A stretch of 64,000 nucleotides of DNA from Pullulanibacillus pueri (GTDB lineage: Bacteria > Bacillota > Bacilli > Bacillales > Sporolactobacillaceae). A program made the translations under genes and the position numbers. Under the pieces are notes generated by a model that ran no database searches, was not told the DNA's origin, and saw only the letters and a program-made list of their open reading frames with translations. Below are positions 1-8,401 of this stretch, one piece after another (positions within the stretch are counted from its first letter, which is position 1; each line of letters starts with the position of its first letter). Location: NCBI RefSeq assembly GCF_014639255.1, contig NZ_BMFV01000002.1, positions 62,001 through 126,000 of the forward strand, read 5' to 3'.

Positions 1-2182
1 ACCCTTGCTGTCCACCAGCGACAATATTGCGGAAGCCCGCTATACTATAGTTCATTGGCAGCCAATGATGAAAATCATAAAGGGCTGATGGCAATAATTC
101 AATCGGATAGGTTCCGCCTGTTGTCGTAAGCTGCAATACAAGGATCAAAATGACTAAGAAACGCCCCGGCTCACCTAATAAGGTTGTGAAAAATTGAATA
201 ATCGTCATGAATACTAAGCTGGTTAACACACTAAAGGCAATAAATACACCGGGATCTGAGACCCGTAAGCCAATGGCAAAAAAGATAATTGCATCAGCTA
301 TCAGCGCTTGAACAATGCCGACAACGCCGATAAACATATATTTTCCAAGTGCCCATGACACACCATTTTTAGGACGTATAGCAGGAGTAACGACATCATA
401 AATCACCGTGAGGAGTAATGCCCCCACAAATAAACCAAGCGATAAAAAGTAAGGAGTAAATCCTACACCATATTTATCAACACCGCCTGATGATTTCTCC
501 GCCTTTAAAGGCTCTGAAAACATGTTTGCATTCTGATCTCCTAGATTCGCGTTGTCTGTTTGTTTAGCAGCATCACCAAGATTATCTGCTAATTCTCCAG
601 AGCCCTTGTGGATCGTCTTCATGCCTTTGGATAAATCTGAGGCTCCGTCCGTTAACTGATTTTGACCACTGTTCAACGTAGTGAGTCCTGCCTGGAGTTT
701 TTCCATGTTTTTATTGAGTGATTGACTGCCCTTTACTAATTGCTCCTGAGCACTGTTTAATTGCCCCATACTTGCAACTAATGTTCCCCACTGTTGATTT
801 AACTGCTGAGAACCCTCAGCAAGCTGCTCTGCGCCATCAGCTAACTGTGTGGTAGCATTAGGAAGTTTATTGATATTTTGTTGTAGAACCGTTAAACCAC
901 TAGAAAGCTGTTGGAGATTAGCATTGAGTTCATTAAATCCATCTAACAGCTGTTTTTGTCCATCGGTGAGTTGTTGAATCGCATCTGGAAACTTACTGAG
1001 GCTAGCGAGCAATGTCGCTGGATTGGCTTCACTGTTGCTGCCGCTATTTAGTTGCTTGATGCCCTCTAGGATTCCATCTAACTCTTTTTGTTGTTCAGGC
1101 GTTAAATCCTGCTTATTTTTAGTGCTAAAATCTTCTATGGTGCTAAAAATTTTCTGAGAACCTGTGATATAGCGATTCATGTTATCTAATTGTGTTTGAA
1201 TATCTTTTAACGGCAGAGTGGCCTGATTAAGCGCTGCAAGATTTTTGTACTCCGCCTGCATTCCTTTTGAAAGTTCGTCAAGACCGTCGGCAAGCTTCTG
1301 CCCCTTTAATTGACCAATCATTGTTTGATTACCCTTGACGAGCTGTTGAATGCCGTTATTCAATGCTTGGGTCTTTCCAGCAAGTGTCTGCGTGCCCTCA
1401 GCGAGTGCATTCACCTTCGATGTATTATTTTTAGTTGTCTCATAAAGCTTCTGTGTCCCAGATTCTGATTGGACTAAGCCATTTTCTAAATCACTGGAAC
1501 CCGAGGCGAGCTGTGCTGCCCCGTCCTCAAGTTGAATGCCAGCATCATTTAATTCAGTCAAATGACTTTTTAAAGTGTTTAAACCCTCTAATTCTTCTTG
1601 GGTGCCACTAGAAAGTTTACCCGCACCCTTACTTGCCGTTTTCAACCCTGCAGCTAATTGATCAATTTCGGAAAACATATTGTCTGTATACGTTTTTGTT
1701 AATTGATGGTTCAGTTTTTCTTTGATCTCTTTTGCACCGTTATCTGTAATCTGTGAAGCAATGTAGTTATAGCCACTATTTAAGCGATATTCAAATTTAG
1801 GCTGAACCGTTTTATGATCAAGAACCGTCGTAGCATCCTTTGAAAAATCCTTTGGGATGGTGATCGTCATATAATACTGATTATCCTTCATCTCTTGATC
1901 GGCCTTTTTTTGACTGACAAAATGCCAGTCAAAACTGTCATTCTTTTTGAGTTCTTTAACGAGATCATTCCCGATATTTACTTCTTTTCCAGCGAGTGTT
2001 GCTCCTCCATCTTCATTAACGATGGCAACCGGCAAATGTTCCGTTCGATCATAAGGAGACCAAAAGGCCCACAGAAACATCCCACTATAAATAATGGGGA
2101 TAAGTGCAATGGCTGAAATAAAAATAATATGTTTCTTATTTCTAAAAAAACCTTTCCATTCAGATAAAAAAGTTCTAAACAT
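1..2182 (-). CDS. yhgE: YhgE/Pip-family membrane protein (3' end beyond window)
   Basis: The reading frame opens with ATG at 2182 (AAGGGTGG ribosome site 9 bases upstream) and runs off position 1 without a stop, giving about 727 codons; the family is usually 700-900 residues. One membrane segment lies near residues 20-40 (IIFISAIALIPIIYSGMF), followed by a long extracytoplasmic stretch rich in degenerate heptad-like LxxG repeats (for example LADGAEQLAEGSQQLN), and then several membrane segments at the C-terminal end that stop near a LPMNYSIAGFRNIVAGG motif typical of Pip/YhgE and ABC-2-like permeases. The family includes the phage infection protein of lactococci; the cellular role is poorly defined (export or type VII secretion links have been suggested). 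It lies directly downstream of a TetR regulator and a palindrome overlaps its likely promoter, so it is probably that regulator's target. Confidence 0.88.
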   Translation of the reverse strand, partial: MFRTFLSEWKGFFRNKKHIIFISAIALIPIIYSGMFLWAFWSPYDRTEHLPVAIVNEDGGATLAGKEVNIGNDLVKELKKNDSFDWHFVSQKKADQEMKDNQYYMTITIPKDFSKDATTVLDHKTVQPKFEYRLNSGYNYIASQITDNGAKEIKEKLNHQLTKTYTDNMFSEIDQLAAGLKTASKGAGKLSSGTQEELEGLNTLKSHLTELNDAGIQLEDGAAQLASGSSDLENGLVQSESGTQKLYETTKNNTSKVNALAEGTQTLAGKTQALNNGIQQLVKGNQTMIGQLKGQKLADGLDELSKGMQAEYKNLAALNQATLPLKDIQTQLDNMNRYITGSQKIFSTIEDFSTKNKQDLTPEQQKELDGILEGIKQLNSGSNSEANPATLLASLSKFPDAIQQLTDGQKQLLDGFNELNANLQQLSSGLTVLQQNINKLPNATTQLADGAEQLAEGSQQLNQQWGTLVASMGQLNSAQEQLVKGSQSLNKNMEKLQAGLTTLNSGQNQLTDGASDLSKGMKTIHKGSGELADNLGDAAKQTDNANLGDQNANMFSEPLKAEKSSGGVDKYGVGFTPYFLSLGLFVGALLLTVIYDVVTPAIRPKNGVSWALGKYMFIGVVGIVQALIADAIIFFAIGLRVSDPGVFIAFSVLTSLVFMTIIQFFTTLLGEPGRFLVILILVLQLTTTGGTYPIELLPSALYDFHHWLPMNYSIAGFRNIVAGGQQG

Positions 2183-2208
2183 GTTAGTTAACCACCCTTG
2201 TTGATTTT

Positions 2209-2241
2209 TGACTATATTAGTCATTTGGTCATTTTAAACCA
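2209..2241 (-). promoter_or_regulatory. Palindromic operator over the yhgE promoter
   Basis: TGACTA-TAT-TAGTCA at 2209-2223 is a perfect 6-bp inverted repeat. On the minus strand it overlaps a -10-like TAATAT that stands 18 bases after a weak TTGGTT -35-like box. The same TGACTA/TAGTCA halves occur in front of the tetR gene at 2910-2932, so both sites could be bound by the TetR protein. Confidence 0.5.
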
Positions 2242-2311
2242 AAAAAAACGCTGTAGGTTAGTGTTTGAGCGTCTCTCTCAAAGACCCAGCACGGCTCTTT
2301 TTGATAAGCCC

Positions 2312-2890
2312 TTATTCACCCACTCGCGGCTTTAGCCCAAAAACCAAATAGCGTTCAAGTAATTCCGCCACTTCTTGGCTGCTCAAAGGTTCCTCGTTTT
2401 CTTCCCAATCAAAAACAAGTGCAATATACAAATGTAACATCACAAAGGCTGTTTTACGAGGATCACACGGCACAATTTTCCCCTTTGCAATAGCCGATTG
2501 CAAATAACGCTCGATGAACAGTAAAATTTCTGCCTCAAACCAGTCAAGCGCCCCTTTTGCTTTCTCTGTACCAATTTCACGAACCTCTTGGGATAGCTTT
2601 AACGTCAAGTGATGTTCCTTACGAAACTCAAGGACTTCAAATAAGGCACGATGCAGATTATCAAAAAAAGAGTCTTGAGAATGAATCGCCTTTTCCGCAC
2701 GTTCCTTCATCACATTGATAAGATTTTCTATAATTTCATTAAATAGCTCTTCTTTAGTTTTAAAAAAGGTGTAAATGGTTCCTTTGGCTACCCCTGCAAG
2801 CTTTGCCACTTGATCCATCGTCGTCCCTTTATATCCAAACAAGCCAAAAGAGCGCTCGGCAGCAGCAACGATTCTTTGCCGTTTATCGAT
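2312..2890 (-). CDS. TetR/AcrR-family regulator, probable non-canonical start
   Basis: A TetR regulator of about 192 residues. The N-terminal helix-turn-helix is clear: RQRIVAAAERSFGLFGYKG, then TTMDQVAKLAGVAKGTIYTF, with the family's conserved GVAKGTIYxxFxxKEEL. The remainder is a helical ligand-binding domain. The first helix of the DNA-binding domain reaches upstream of the first TTG (2842), so that TTG cannot be the true start. No in-frame ATG, GTG or TTG exists between 2842 and the upstream in-frame TGA; the best candidate is ATC at 2890, seven bases after the core of a strong GGGAGGGG ribosome site. The context, upstream of yhgE in the same direction, matches the yhgD-yhgE pair of B. 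subtilis, and likely role is a repressor of yhgE and itself. An assembly error near the start is the alternative to an ATC start. Confidence 0.82.
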   Translation of the reverse strand: MDKRQRIVAAAERSFGLFGYKGTTMDQVAKLAGVAKGTIYTFFKTKEELFNEIIENLINVMKERAEKAIHSQDSFFDNLHRALFEVLEFRKEHHLTLKLSQEVREIGTEKAKGALDWFEAEILLFIERYLQSAIAKGKIVPCDPRKTAFVMLHLYIALVFDWEENEEPLSSQEVAELLERYLVFGLKPRVGE

Positions 2891-2909
2891 ACGATCCCCT
2901 CCCTTATTA

Positions 2910-2932
2910 TGACTAAATGAACAAATTAGTCA
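2910..2932. promoter_or_regulatory. Inverted-repeat operator upstream of tetR
   Basis: TGACTAA - 9 bases - TTAGTCA, perfect 7-bp arms, about 20 bases upstream of the tetR start. Position and shared half-sites with 2209-2223 suggest autoregulation. 2933-3127 shows no gene. Confidence 0.55.
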
Positions 2933-3127
2933 TTATTTACATTACATCAATGTATCATAGAAATGACGAAAAAACAATCAATAACATGATGACCTAAACC
3001 TTCAATTAAGTCAGCTATTATTATCGCATATGTATGTGTGCCCGGTCTTATTGTTACCCACGAAGAAGCGCTTGATCCAGAAGCCAAAGTTGCCCTAAGG
3101 TCTTCCATAAAGTGATACATTCTTATA

Positions 3128-3160
3128 CTTTAAAAAGGTACCATCAATGATGGCACCTTC
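3128..3160 (-). terminator. Terminator of the NlpC/P60-LysM gene
   Basis: On the minus strand AAGGTGCCATCA pairs with TGATGGTACCTT, followed by a T-rich TTTTTAAAG. It is 40 bases past the stop codon at 3200. Confidence 0.75.
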
Positions 3161-3199
3161 GAATGCTTTACTTTTTATATTTATCCGTAAGTAAATAAA

Positions 3200-4471
3200 T
3201 TAATTTGGAATAACTAGAACTTGTCCAGGAAAAATCATGGCTGTAGACAAATTATTTGTTTTCATAATACTCTTGACCGAAGTATCATTTAATAAGGCAA
3301 TATCCCAAAGCGTATCCCCATTTTTCACGGTATAATTGGACTTCGGTTTTTTGACAACCTTGGCTGTTGGTAAGTCGGCTTTGACCGATGAGGAACCTAT
3401 TGTTGGAATCTTTAGCTTTTGTCCTGGGAAAATAATGTAAGAAGAAAGCTTATTATATATTTTAATATCATCAACAGAAACCTTGTAATTTACGGCTATA
3501 TCCCATAGCGTATCATTCTTCTTAACGACATAGGTACGGTTAGCCGTCGAAGCTTTACTTGCAGTACTTGATGTTTTGGAAGTTGACGTCTTTACCTCTG
3601 TATTCGTTTTTTCAGAAAGTTGGACGGGCTTCACGCTTAATTTTTGGCCTGGTTGAATAACATCGGAAGTTAACTGATTCCATTGCTTAATTTGCGAGAC
3701 AGAAACATCATATTTAACTGCAATGGCCCATAAGCTATCCCCCGATTTGACTGTATAAGAAGAACCCGAACTCTGATCCTTCGTTGATGATGAAGCCACG
3801 GTTTGCGTTACATTTTTTGACGAACTTGAAAGTGTAAGTTTTTGTCCGGGATAAATAATATCTGACTGTAAATGATTAAGTGATTTAATCTTATCAATGG
3901 ATAGGTTGACCTGCTGGCTAATTGTCCATAAGGAATCTCCTGATTTTACAGTGTAACTTGAACTTGATTTTGTTGACGTTTGGCTTACAGTGGGTTGAAC
4001 ATTCTTATTGGCCGTTTGTGTAGAAGAAGTGATCACCCTTCGCGCTGTCACATAAGTTGGCGCCCAGTACCAGGATGTGATATCAGAGTAGGAAATGCCA
4101 TGATCAACAAGGGCACTCATCATTTGATTATTTCCAGTGTAAATCCCCACGTGATCAATCACACCATTTTTATCTGTGTCAAAAAAAACAAGATCACCTT
4201 TTTGAAGGTTTGCCTTATCCACTGCTTTTCCAACCAAGGCTTGTTGTTGCGAAGTCCGTGGCAAATTGATCCCTATTTTTTTAAAGACTGTTGCTGTAAA
4301 AGAAGAACAATCAAATTGAGACGTATCTCCAATAGCCGCTCCATATGTATAAGGGGTTCCTAAATAATTTGCTCCATACTTTATTACATCATCACTATCG
4401 CTTGCAAATGCGACACCGTTAGCTGTTAAAAAAATACCACCGACAACAGCAAAAGGGATGACCTTTTTCAT
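3200..4471 (-). CDS. NlpC/P60 D,L-endopeptidase with four C-terminal LysM repeats
   Basis: Secreted peptidoglycan hydrolase, 423 residues. A signal peptide (residues 1-23, ending VAFA) precedes an NlpC/P60 domain at about 25-145 with the catalytic Cys55 (FDCSSFT), His107 (DHVGIY) and a following His124. Four LysM peptidoglycan-binding repeats follow at about 173-215, 239-281, 313-356 and 380-422 ([12 protein letters not shown]...PGQKL), separated by Ser/Thr/Lys-rich linkers. B. subtilis LytE, LytF and CwlS have the opposite order (LysM first, catalytic domain last), so this is a permuted architecture. The ATG at 4471 follows AGGAGGTTAGGGGA. Expected to cut D-Glu-mDAP bonds in wall peptides during growth or cell separation. 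It is monocistronic, with its own terminator downstream. Confidence 0.9.
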   Translation of the reverse strand: MKKVIPFAVVGGIFLTANGVAFASDSDDVIKYGANYLGTPYTYGAAIGDTSQFDCSSFTATVFKKIGINLPRTSQQQALVGKAVDKANLQKGDLVFFDTDKNGVIDHVGIYTGNNQMMSALVDHGISYSDITSWYWAPTYVTARRVITSSTQTANKNVQPTVSQTSTKSSSSYTVKSGDSLWTISQQVNLSIDKIKSLNHLQSDIIYPGQKLTLSSSSKNVTQTVASSSTKDQSSGSSYTVKSGDSLWAIAVKYDVSVSQIKQWNQLTSDVIQPGQKLSVKPVQLSEKTNTEVKTSTSKTSSTASKASTANRTYVVKKNDTLWDIAVNYKVSVDDIKIYNKLSSYIIFPGQKLKIPTIGSSSVKADLPTAKVVKKPKSNYTVKNGDTLWDIALLNDTSVKSIMKTNNLSTAMIFPGQVLVIPN

Positions 4472-4511
4472 TCCCCTAACCTCCTAGTTTAAAACTTAAA
4501 AATCGTTCTCT

Positions 4512-4535
4512 ATATTCATTATCGTCAATGAATAT
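4512..4535. repeat. Inverted repeat in the leader of the LysM hydrolase gene
   Basis: ATATTCATT - 6 bases - AATGAATAT, perfect 9-bp arms, 41-64 bases upstream of the start codon at 4471. It could be a protein-binding site or a leader hairpin; no regulator is recognised. Confidence 0.5.
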
Positions 4536-4661
4536 ATCCTTTTTTAGTAGTTTATCATATAAATAGTGCTTTTGGGGGAATAATTTTCCTCTATACACAA
4601 AAAAACGACAAACCGTCACCTTTCTCTCCTATTTTCTACTACATTCAGTGAGATTTTTGGC

Positions 4662-4691
4662 AAAAAAAGACTACTAATCTGAGATTAGTAG
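4662..4691 (-). terminator. Strong terminator ending the 4.8-kb mini-transcript
   Basis: Minus strand: CTACTAATC-TCA-GATTAGTAG is a perfect 9-bp stem followed by TCTTTTTTT. The stop codon of the small frame 4674-4802 lies within the stem. Confidence 0.85.
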
Positions 4692-4802
4692 ATTGGATAA
4701 GGTATGGAGATTAGAGAGAACATGAAAAACATAATGATAGATCCTTAGATATAGATTCCATGTAGCACTGGCCCCGCCTACGCCAAGTACCGTGGCAACC
4801 AC
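4674..4802 (-). CDS. Putative 42-residue protein on a catabolite-controlled mini-transcript
   Basis: A GTG at 4802 is preceded by AGGAAGGG with 9 bases spacing and opens a 42-codon frame (VATVLGVGGASATWNLYLRI...). It carries a hydrophobic Gly/Ala-rich N-terminal stretch and an aromatic middle, so it could be a small membrane peptide. The frame's earlier ATG (4826) overlaps the -10 box and cannot be on the mRNA. The unit has a near-consensus promoter with a cre-like site and ends in a strong terminator, so the transcript is only about 150 bases long. A regulatory RNA with no coding role is the alternative. I do not recognise the peptide. Confidence 0.42.
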   Translation of the reverse strand: MVATVLGVGGASATWNLYLRIYHYVFHVLSNLHTLSNLLISD

Positions 4803-4824
4803 ATATGCTGCCCTTCCTAACTCC

Positions 4825-4853
4825 ATTATATTGAAAGCGCTTTCTTTTGTCAA
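4825..4853 (-). promoter_or_regulatory. Sigma-A promoter with CcpA (cre) site in the spacer
   Basis: Minus strand TTGACA (4853-4848), 17-base spacer, TATAAT (4830-4825). The spacer contains AGAAAGCGCTTTCAA, a good match to the CcpA cre consensus TGNAARCGNWWWCA. CcpA bound here would block RNA polymerase, so the transcript should be glucose-repressed. Confidence 0.75.
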
Positions 4854-4871
4854 CAGATTTTTGAAAATTGT

Positions 4872-5279
4872 TTATGCCCTATTTTGACGTGGTTTCCGAA
4901 GCAAACACAATAGACCAGCAATCAGAAATAAACACCCCGGTAACAGTGCAATGAACATAGATATAAAGGTCATCACTACAGCTGATCCAATAAAAAGAAG
5001 CCCTGCAAGCAAAGGTTTTCTATTCTTATAAATGATGATCACAGCAATAAGTCCAATCACAAAACCTATAATGGAGGCGATAACTAAGAGTCCCCCCGCC
5101 TTTCCCATAAGATCTGCGACTTTCATGACATCTTCTGGGGCCACTTTAGGATCTGCCTTTTGATGTTCTAGCAATTGTCTTTTAAAACTGTCTCCCATAG
5201 CAAAAAAGCCTACGAGCGTCATTAGTCCTGATACTACAAGTCCAATGATTCCAAGAACCATTTCAACGATACGTTTCAA
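4872..5279 (-). CDS. DUF4064-family membrane protein
   Basis: 135 residues with four predicted membrane segments (about 5-28, 65-86, 91-112, 112-128) and the opening MKRIVEMVLGIIGLVVSG typical of DUF4064 proteins of Bacilli. The TTG start at 5279 lies 9 bases after a GGAGGAG ribosome site. Function is unknown for the family. It is transcribed away from acsA from a promoter that is back to back with the acsA promoter. No terminator is evident between it and the mini-transcript promoter at 4853-4825. Confidence 0.75.
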   Translation of the reverse strand: MKRIVEMVLGIIGLVVSGLMTLVGFFAMGDSFKRQLLEHQKADPKVAPEDVMKVADLMGKAGGLLVIASIIGFVIGLIAVIIIYKNRKPLLAGLLFIGSAVVMTFISMFIALLPGCLFLIAGLLCLLRKPRQNRA

Positions 5280-5393
5280 GTAGCACCACTCCTCCTCTTC
5301 AAGTTATGCACGCTTTAGTCTTTCATGCTCCATTTCGTCTATCCCTTCCATGTCATATTAACTTAACGCTTAATGCATTTCATTTCTAAAAAT

Positions 5394-5423
5394 ATTATAA
5401 GTATAGCATTTTCTGCCGTTCAA
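5394..5423 (-). promoter_or_regulatory. Promoter of the DUF4064 gene
   Basis: Minus strand TTGAAC (5423-5418), 18 bases, TATAAT (5399-5394); about 115 bases upstream of the TTG start. Confidence 0.6.
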
Positions 5424-5427
5424 TAAA

Positions 5428-5456
5428 TTGACACATAAATTGTAACCACTTACAAT
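5428..5456 (+). promoter_or_regulatory. acsA promoter overlapped by an 18-bp palindrome
   Basis: TTGACA (5428-5433), 17 bases, TACAAT (5451-5456). ATTGTAA-CCAC-TTACAAT at 5439-5456, perfect 7-bp arms, covers the spacer and the -10 box, the position of a repressor site. The regulator is not identified. The leader to the GTG at 5636 is about 170 bases and can form an outer GTACCT/AGGTAC stem near 5555-5605. Confidence 0.65.
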
Positions 5457-5635
5457 ATAATTATTATTATATTTCTGAAATCGCTATAGGTTGTCAATAT
5501 TCCTTATCCTTTTTGCAAAAGGCATACACGAGAAGACGAAGTGTTTCCGTCTATGTACCTACTAATGAATGACGCACTCGTTGCGAATCGTGTGGAAAGG
5601 TACAAGCATTAATAATCAGGTAGAGGTGATGTGAA

Positions 5636-7585
5636 GTGGTAAATGAATCCAAGAATCTTGATACTCTATTGAAAGAAAGTCGAACATTTAAGCCTAACCC
5701 CGAATTCACTCAACAAGCCAATTTTAATGATCCGAATGTCTACGCAGAAGCAGAAAAAGACCCTGAAGGCTATTGGGCAAAACAGGCTGACTATATCACT
5801 TGGTTTGAACCTTATAATAAAGTCCTAGAATGGCATCCACCGCATGCTAAATGGTTCCTTGGTGGAAAACTGAATGCTGCTTATAATTGCGTTGATCGTC
5901 ATCGCGAGGGTCACAGAAAAAATAAAGCTGCCCTTATATGGGAAGGTGAAAAAGGGAGCAGTAAAATATACACCTACGATATGCTTGGACGGGAGGTCGA
6001 TAAAGCTGCCCATATGCTTAAAGATTTAGGGATTGAGAAAGGTGACCGTGTGGCAGTTTACCTCCCCATGGTGCCAGAACTTCCTATTACTCTACTTGCT
6101 TGTGCAAAGATTGGCGCCATTCATACTGTTGTATTTGCTGGCTTTTCTTCAAAATCGCTTCAAGACCGCATTGAAGATGCAGATGCAAAGCTATTAGTTA
6201 CAGCAGATGCCAGTTGGCGACGTGGCAAACAAGTTCCTTTAAAACAATTTGCTGATGAAGCTGTTAGAGGAACAGCGGTAAAACATATCCTCGTCGTAAA
6301 TGCCGTTGGAGATGAAGCAGATTTCTCAATGAAAGAGGGACGTGACCTTTATTGGGATGAGCAGATCGCTAAAGCCTCCAAGGCTCCCTATCCGGCAGAA
6401 CCGATGGATGCTGAGGATATTCTTTATTTATTATACACCTCTGGCACGACAGGTAAGCCCAAAGGTATCGTCCACACAACCGGGGGTTACATGGTTGGTG
6501 TTAATCATTCACTACGGAGTGTTTTCGATATTAAAGATGAAGATATCTTCTTCTGCAGTGCTGATATCGGTTGGGTGACTGGACATACTTATATTGTCTA
6601 TGGTCCGCTTTCAGCCGGTGCCACGGTAGTTATGTATGAGGGGGCGCCTGACTATCCTGAGCGTGATCGCTTCTGGGATATCATTGAAAAATATGGCGTC
6701 ACTACCTTCTATACAGCCCCAACATCCATTCGTACGTTTATGAAATGGGGACCTGAATATCTTGAAAAACATGATCTGAGCAGTTTAAGACTGCTTGGGA
6801 CAGTTGGTGAACCAATTAATCCTGAGGCTTGGATGTGGTTCCATAAGTACGTTGGCAATGAAAAACTCCCTATAGTCGATACGTGGTGGCAAACGGAAAC
6901 AGGGTGTGCGATGGTTGCTCCTCTCCCTGGTCTAACAACAACAAAGCCAGGGTCTGCGACTCGGCCATTACCTGGTATTATTGCTGATGTCGTTGATGAA
7001 GAAGGCAACTCAGTGGATTATAATAGTGGTGGAACCCTCGTTATCAAACACCCTTGGCCTTCTATGCTCCGTACGGTTTGGGGAGATGATGAGCGATTCA
7101 AAAACACTTATTTTGGTCAATATCCTGAATGGTACCTTCCTGGCGATGGTGCCCATAAAGATGAGGACGGCTATATTTGGATTTTAGGTCGATTGGATGA
7201 TGTCATTAATGTTTCTGGTCATCGCATCGGAACGATGGAAGTTGAAAGTGCGATCGTTGGGCACCCTGCCGTTGCTGAAGCCGCTGTTATTGGAAGAGAT
7301 GATGCCATTAAAGGGCAAGCGATCTCCGCCTTTGTCACACTTAAAGAAGGCTATGATCCAACAGATCAGCTGATCAATGACATCAAAGCTAAGGTTTCTG
7401 AGGAAATCGGTAAGATGGCGCGTCCTGAGGAAATCTACTTTACTGGCGATTTGCCTAAGACAAGAAGTGGAAAAATTATTCGTCGTTTGCTCCGTAATAT
7501 CGCCGAAGGGAAAGACCTTGGAGATACGACTTCCCTTGCAGATCAAAGCGTCGTTGAACAACTTCAACGTCTTTATAAAGGTTAA
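5636..7585 (+). CDS. acsA: Acetyl-CoA synthetase (AMP-forming)
   Basis: Activates acetate to acetyl-CoA through acetyl-AMP; cytoplasmic. 649 residues, the long form similar in length to E. coli Acs (about 650) rather than the 572-residue B. subtilis AcsA. Visible motifs are the N-terminal ACS domain (about 30-90), the phosphate loop YTSGTTGKPKG at 267-277, the acetate-pocket DTWWQTETG at 415-423, the hinge GRLDDVINVSGHR at 518-530 and the C-terminal PKTRSGKIIRR at 607-617, whose Lys613 is the residue acetylated in the family to switch the enzyme off. GTG start with AGAGGTGAT upstream. Single-gene unit with its own promoter and terminator. No acuABC genes are adjacent, so reversible acetylation would act from elsewhere. 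Confidence 0.97.
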   Translation: MVNESKNLDTLLKESRTFKPNPEFTQQANFNDPNVYAEAEKDPEGYWAKQADYITWFEPYNKVLEWHPPHAKWFLGGKLNAAYNCVDRHREGHRKNKAALIWEGEKGSSKIYTYDMLGREVDKAAHMLKDLGIEKGDRVAVYLPMVPELPITLLACAKIGAIHTVVFAGFSSKSLQDRIEDADAKLLVTADASWRRGKQVPLKQFADEAVRGTAVKHILVVNAVGDEADFSMKEGRDLYWDEQIAKASKAPYPAEPMDAEDILYLLYTSGTTGKPKGIVHTTGGYMVGVNHSLRSVFDIKDEDIFFCSADIGWVTGHTYIVYGPLSAGATVVMYEGAPDYPERDRFWDIIEKYGVTTFYTAPTSIRTFMKWGPEYLEKHDLSSLRLLGTVGEPINPEAWMWFHKYVGNEKLPIVDTWWQTETGCAMVAPLPGLTTTKPGSATRPLPGIIADVVDEEGNSVDYNSGGTLVIKHPWPSMLRTVWGDDERFKNTYFGQYPEWYLPGDGAHKDEDGYIWILGRLDDVINVSGHRIGTMEVESAIVGHPAVAEAAVIGRDDAIKGQAISAFVTLKEGYDPTDQLINDIKAKVSEEIGKMARPEEIYFTGDLPKTRSGKIIRRLLRNIAEGKDLGDTTSLADQSVVEQLQRLYKG

Positions 7586-7600
7586 AATACACTTATTCCG

Positions 7601-7629
7601 ACAGCACCACTATATGGTGCTGTTTTTTT
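7601..7629 (+). terminator. acsA terminator
   Basis: ACAGCACCA-CTATA-TGGTGCTGT followed by seven T, 16 bases after the stop. Confidence 0.92.
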
Positions 7630-7705
7630 ATTTTGCGCTATTATATATGTTGGCATCTAACAACCATTGAAGTTGTTGCTTATCTCAGAAGCATGGCCTT
7701 AGTTG

Positions 7706-8401
7706 TTGAAGGACATTGCGACGTAATGCATTGGTCGATTTCCGCTCCAGGTATTTTGCGGAGCACGAGTTATCATGAACGAAACTAGCCCCTTACTCGT
7801 AAAAAGAAGGAGATTTTATTCTCAGCTTTAAAAAGTGTTTCAATCTCAGAATTGCCCGTCAAGAAAGGCACTTGACCGACAATCCTAAGATTGAGGAGGT
7901 ACCTGTTAAGCTGAGAAAGGAAAATCTTTAGTCGTAAATGACTCTAAAATACATTTAAAAAAGGAAAAGCGTCCAGTGCGTCCGGTCCTTACTCAGAGGC
8001 TTCGGCACAGTTTTAATCTAAAGTGCATCGATAGGCAACACATTGATTGAAGCGGAAGGTGCTCTGACTCCTACGGGAACAGCACGCGTCCGAAGATCCA
8101 CTTTGGAGCACCAAAAAACCGACTCCAAAGTTAGCTGAGGCCGTGCCCGTGGAAAGCGAGCAGCCTGGAGCGGAAATCAACAACCGTTCACTTCCTTCCT
8201 ATCACCTAAAAAAGTAGCCAGAAATGCTTCTTTGCTTAGAGTGGCCTAAAAACAGAGTCAACACCCAATTAAGTGGGGGGACTTAACAGTTTCGTTCATA
8301 TCAGGAGGCTCACCAGCCGCCCGCGGAAAGCGGAGTGGCTTTCCGGATCGGCAGATAAGACACCCAACCACTTTCTCAAGTGACGTCGAAATCTATATCA
8401 A
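7706..8401. mobile_element. MITE-like element with terminal inverted repeats, copy 1 (composite)
   Basis: The left end TTGAAGGACATTGCGACG... (7706-7727) and the inverted right end at 8380-8401 (read outward TTGATATAGATTTCGACG...) match each other and the ends of the copies at 11002 and 40252. Inside are the GC-rich motifs shared with the other copies (CCGCTCCAGG, GACTCCTACGGGAACAGCACG, TTAGCTGAGGCCGTGCCC, GCTCACCAGCCGCCCGCGGA). A second inverted pair (ATGAACGAAACT at 7775-7786, AGTTTCGTTCAT at 8288-8299) suggests a nested unit. There is no transposase, so it would need help in trans. It fills the whole gene-free stretch from acsA to 8585. Confidence 0.7.

Noticed and set aside
3980..4363. 127-codon + strand frame opposite the NlpC/P60 domain
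   Set aside because: Antisense shadow; the minus-strand protein has intact catalytic residues.
5500..5635. Riboswitch or T-box in the acsA leader
   Set aside because: Some stems are possible (GTACCT/AGGTAC) but no known motif, and no terminator before the gene.
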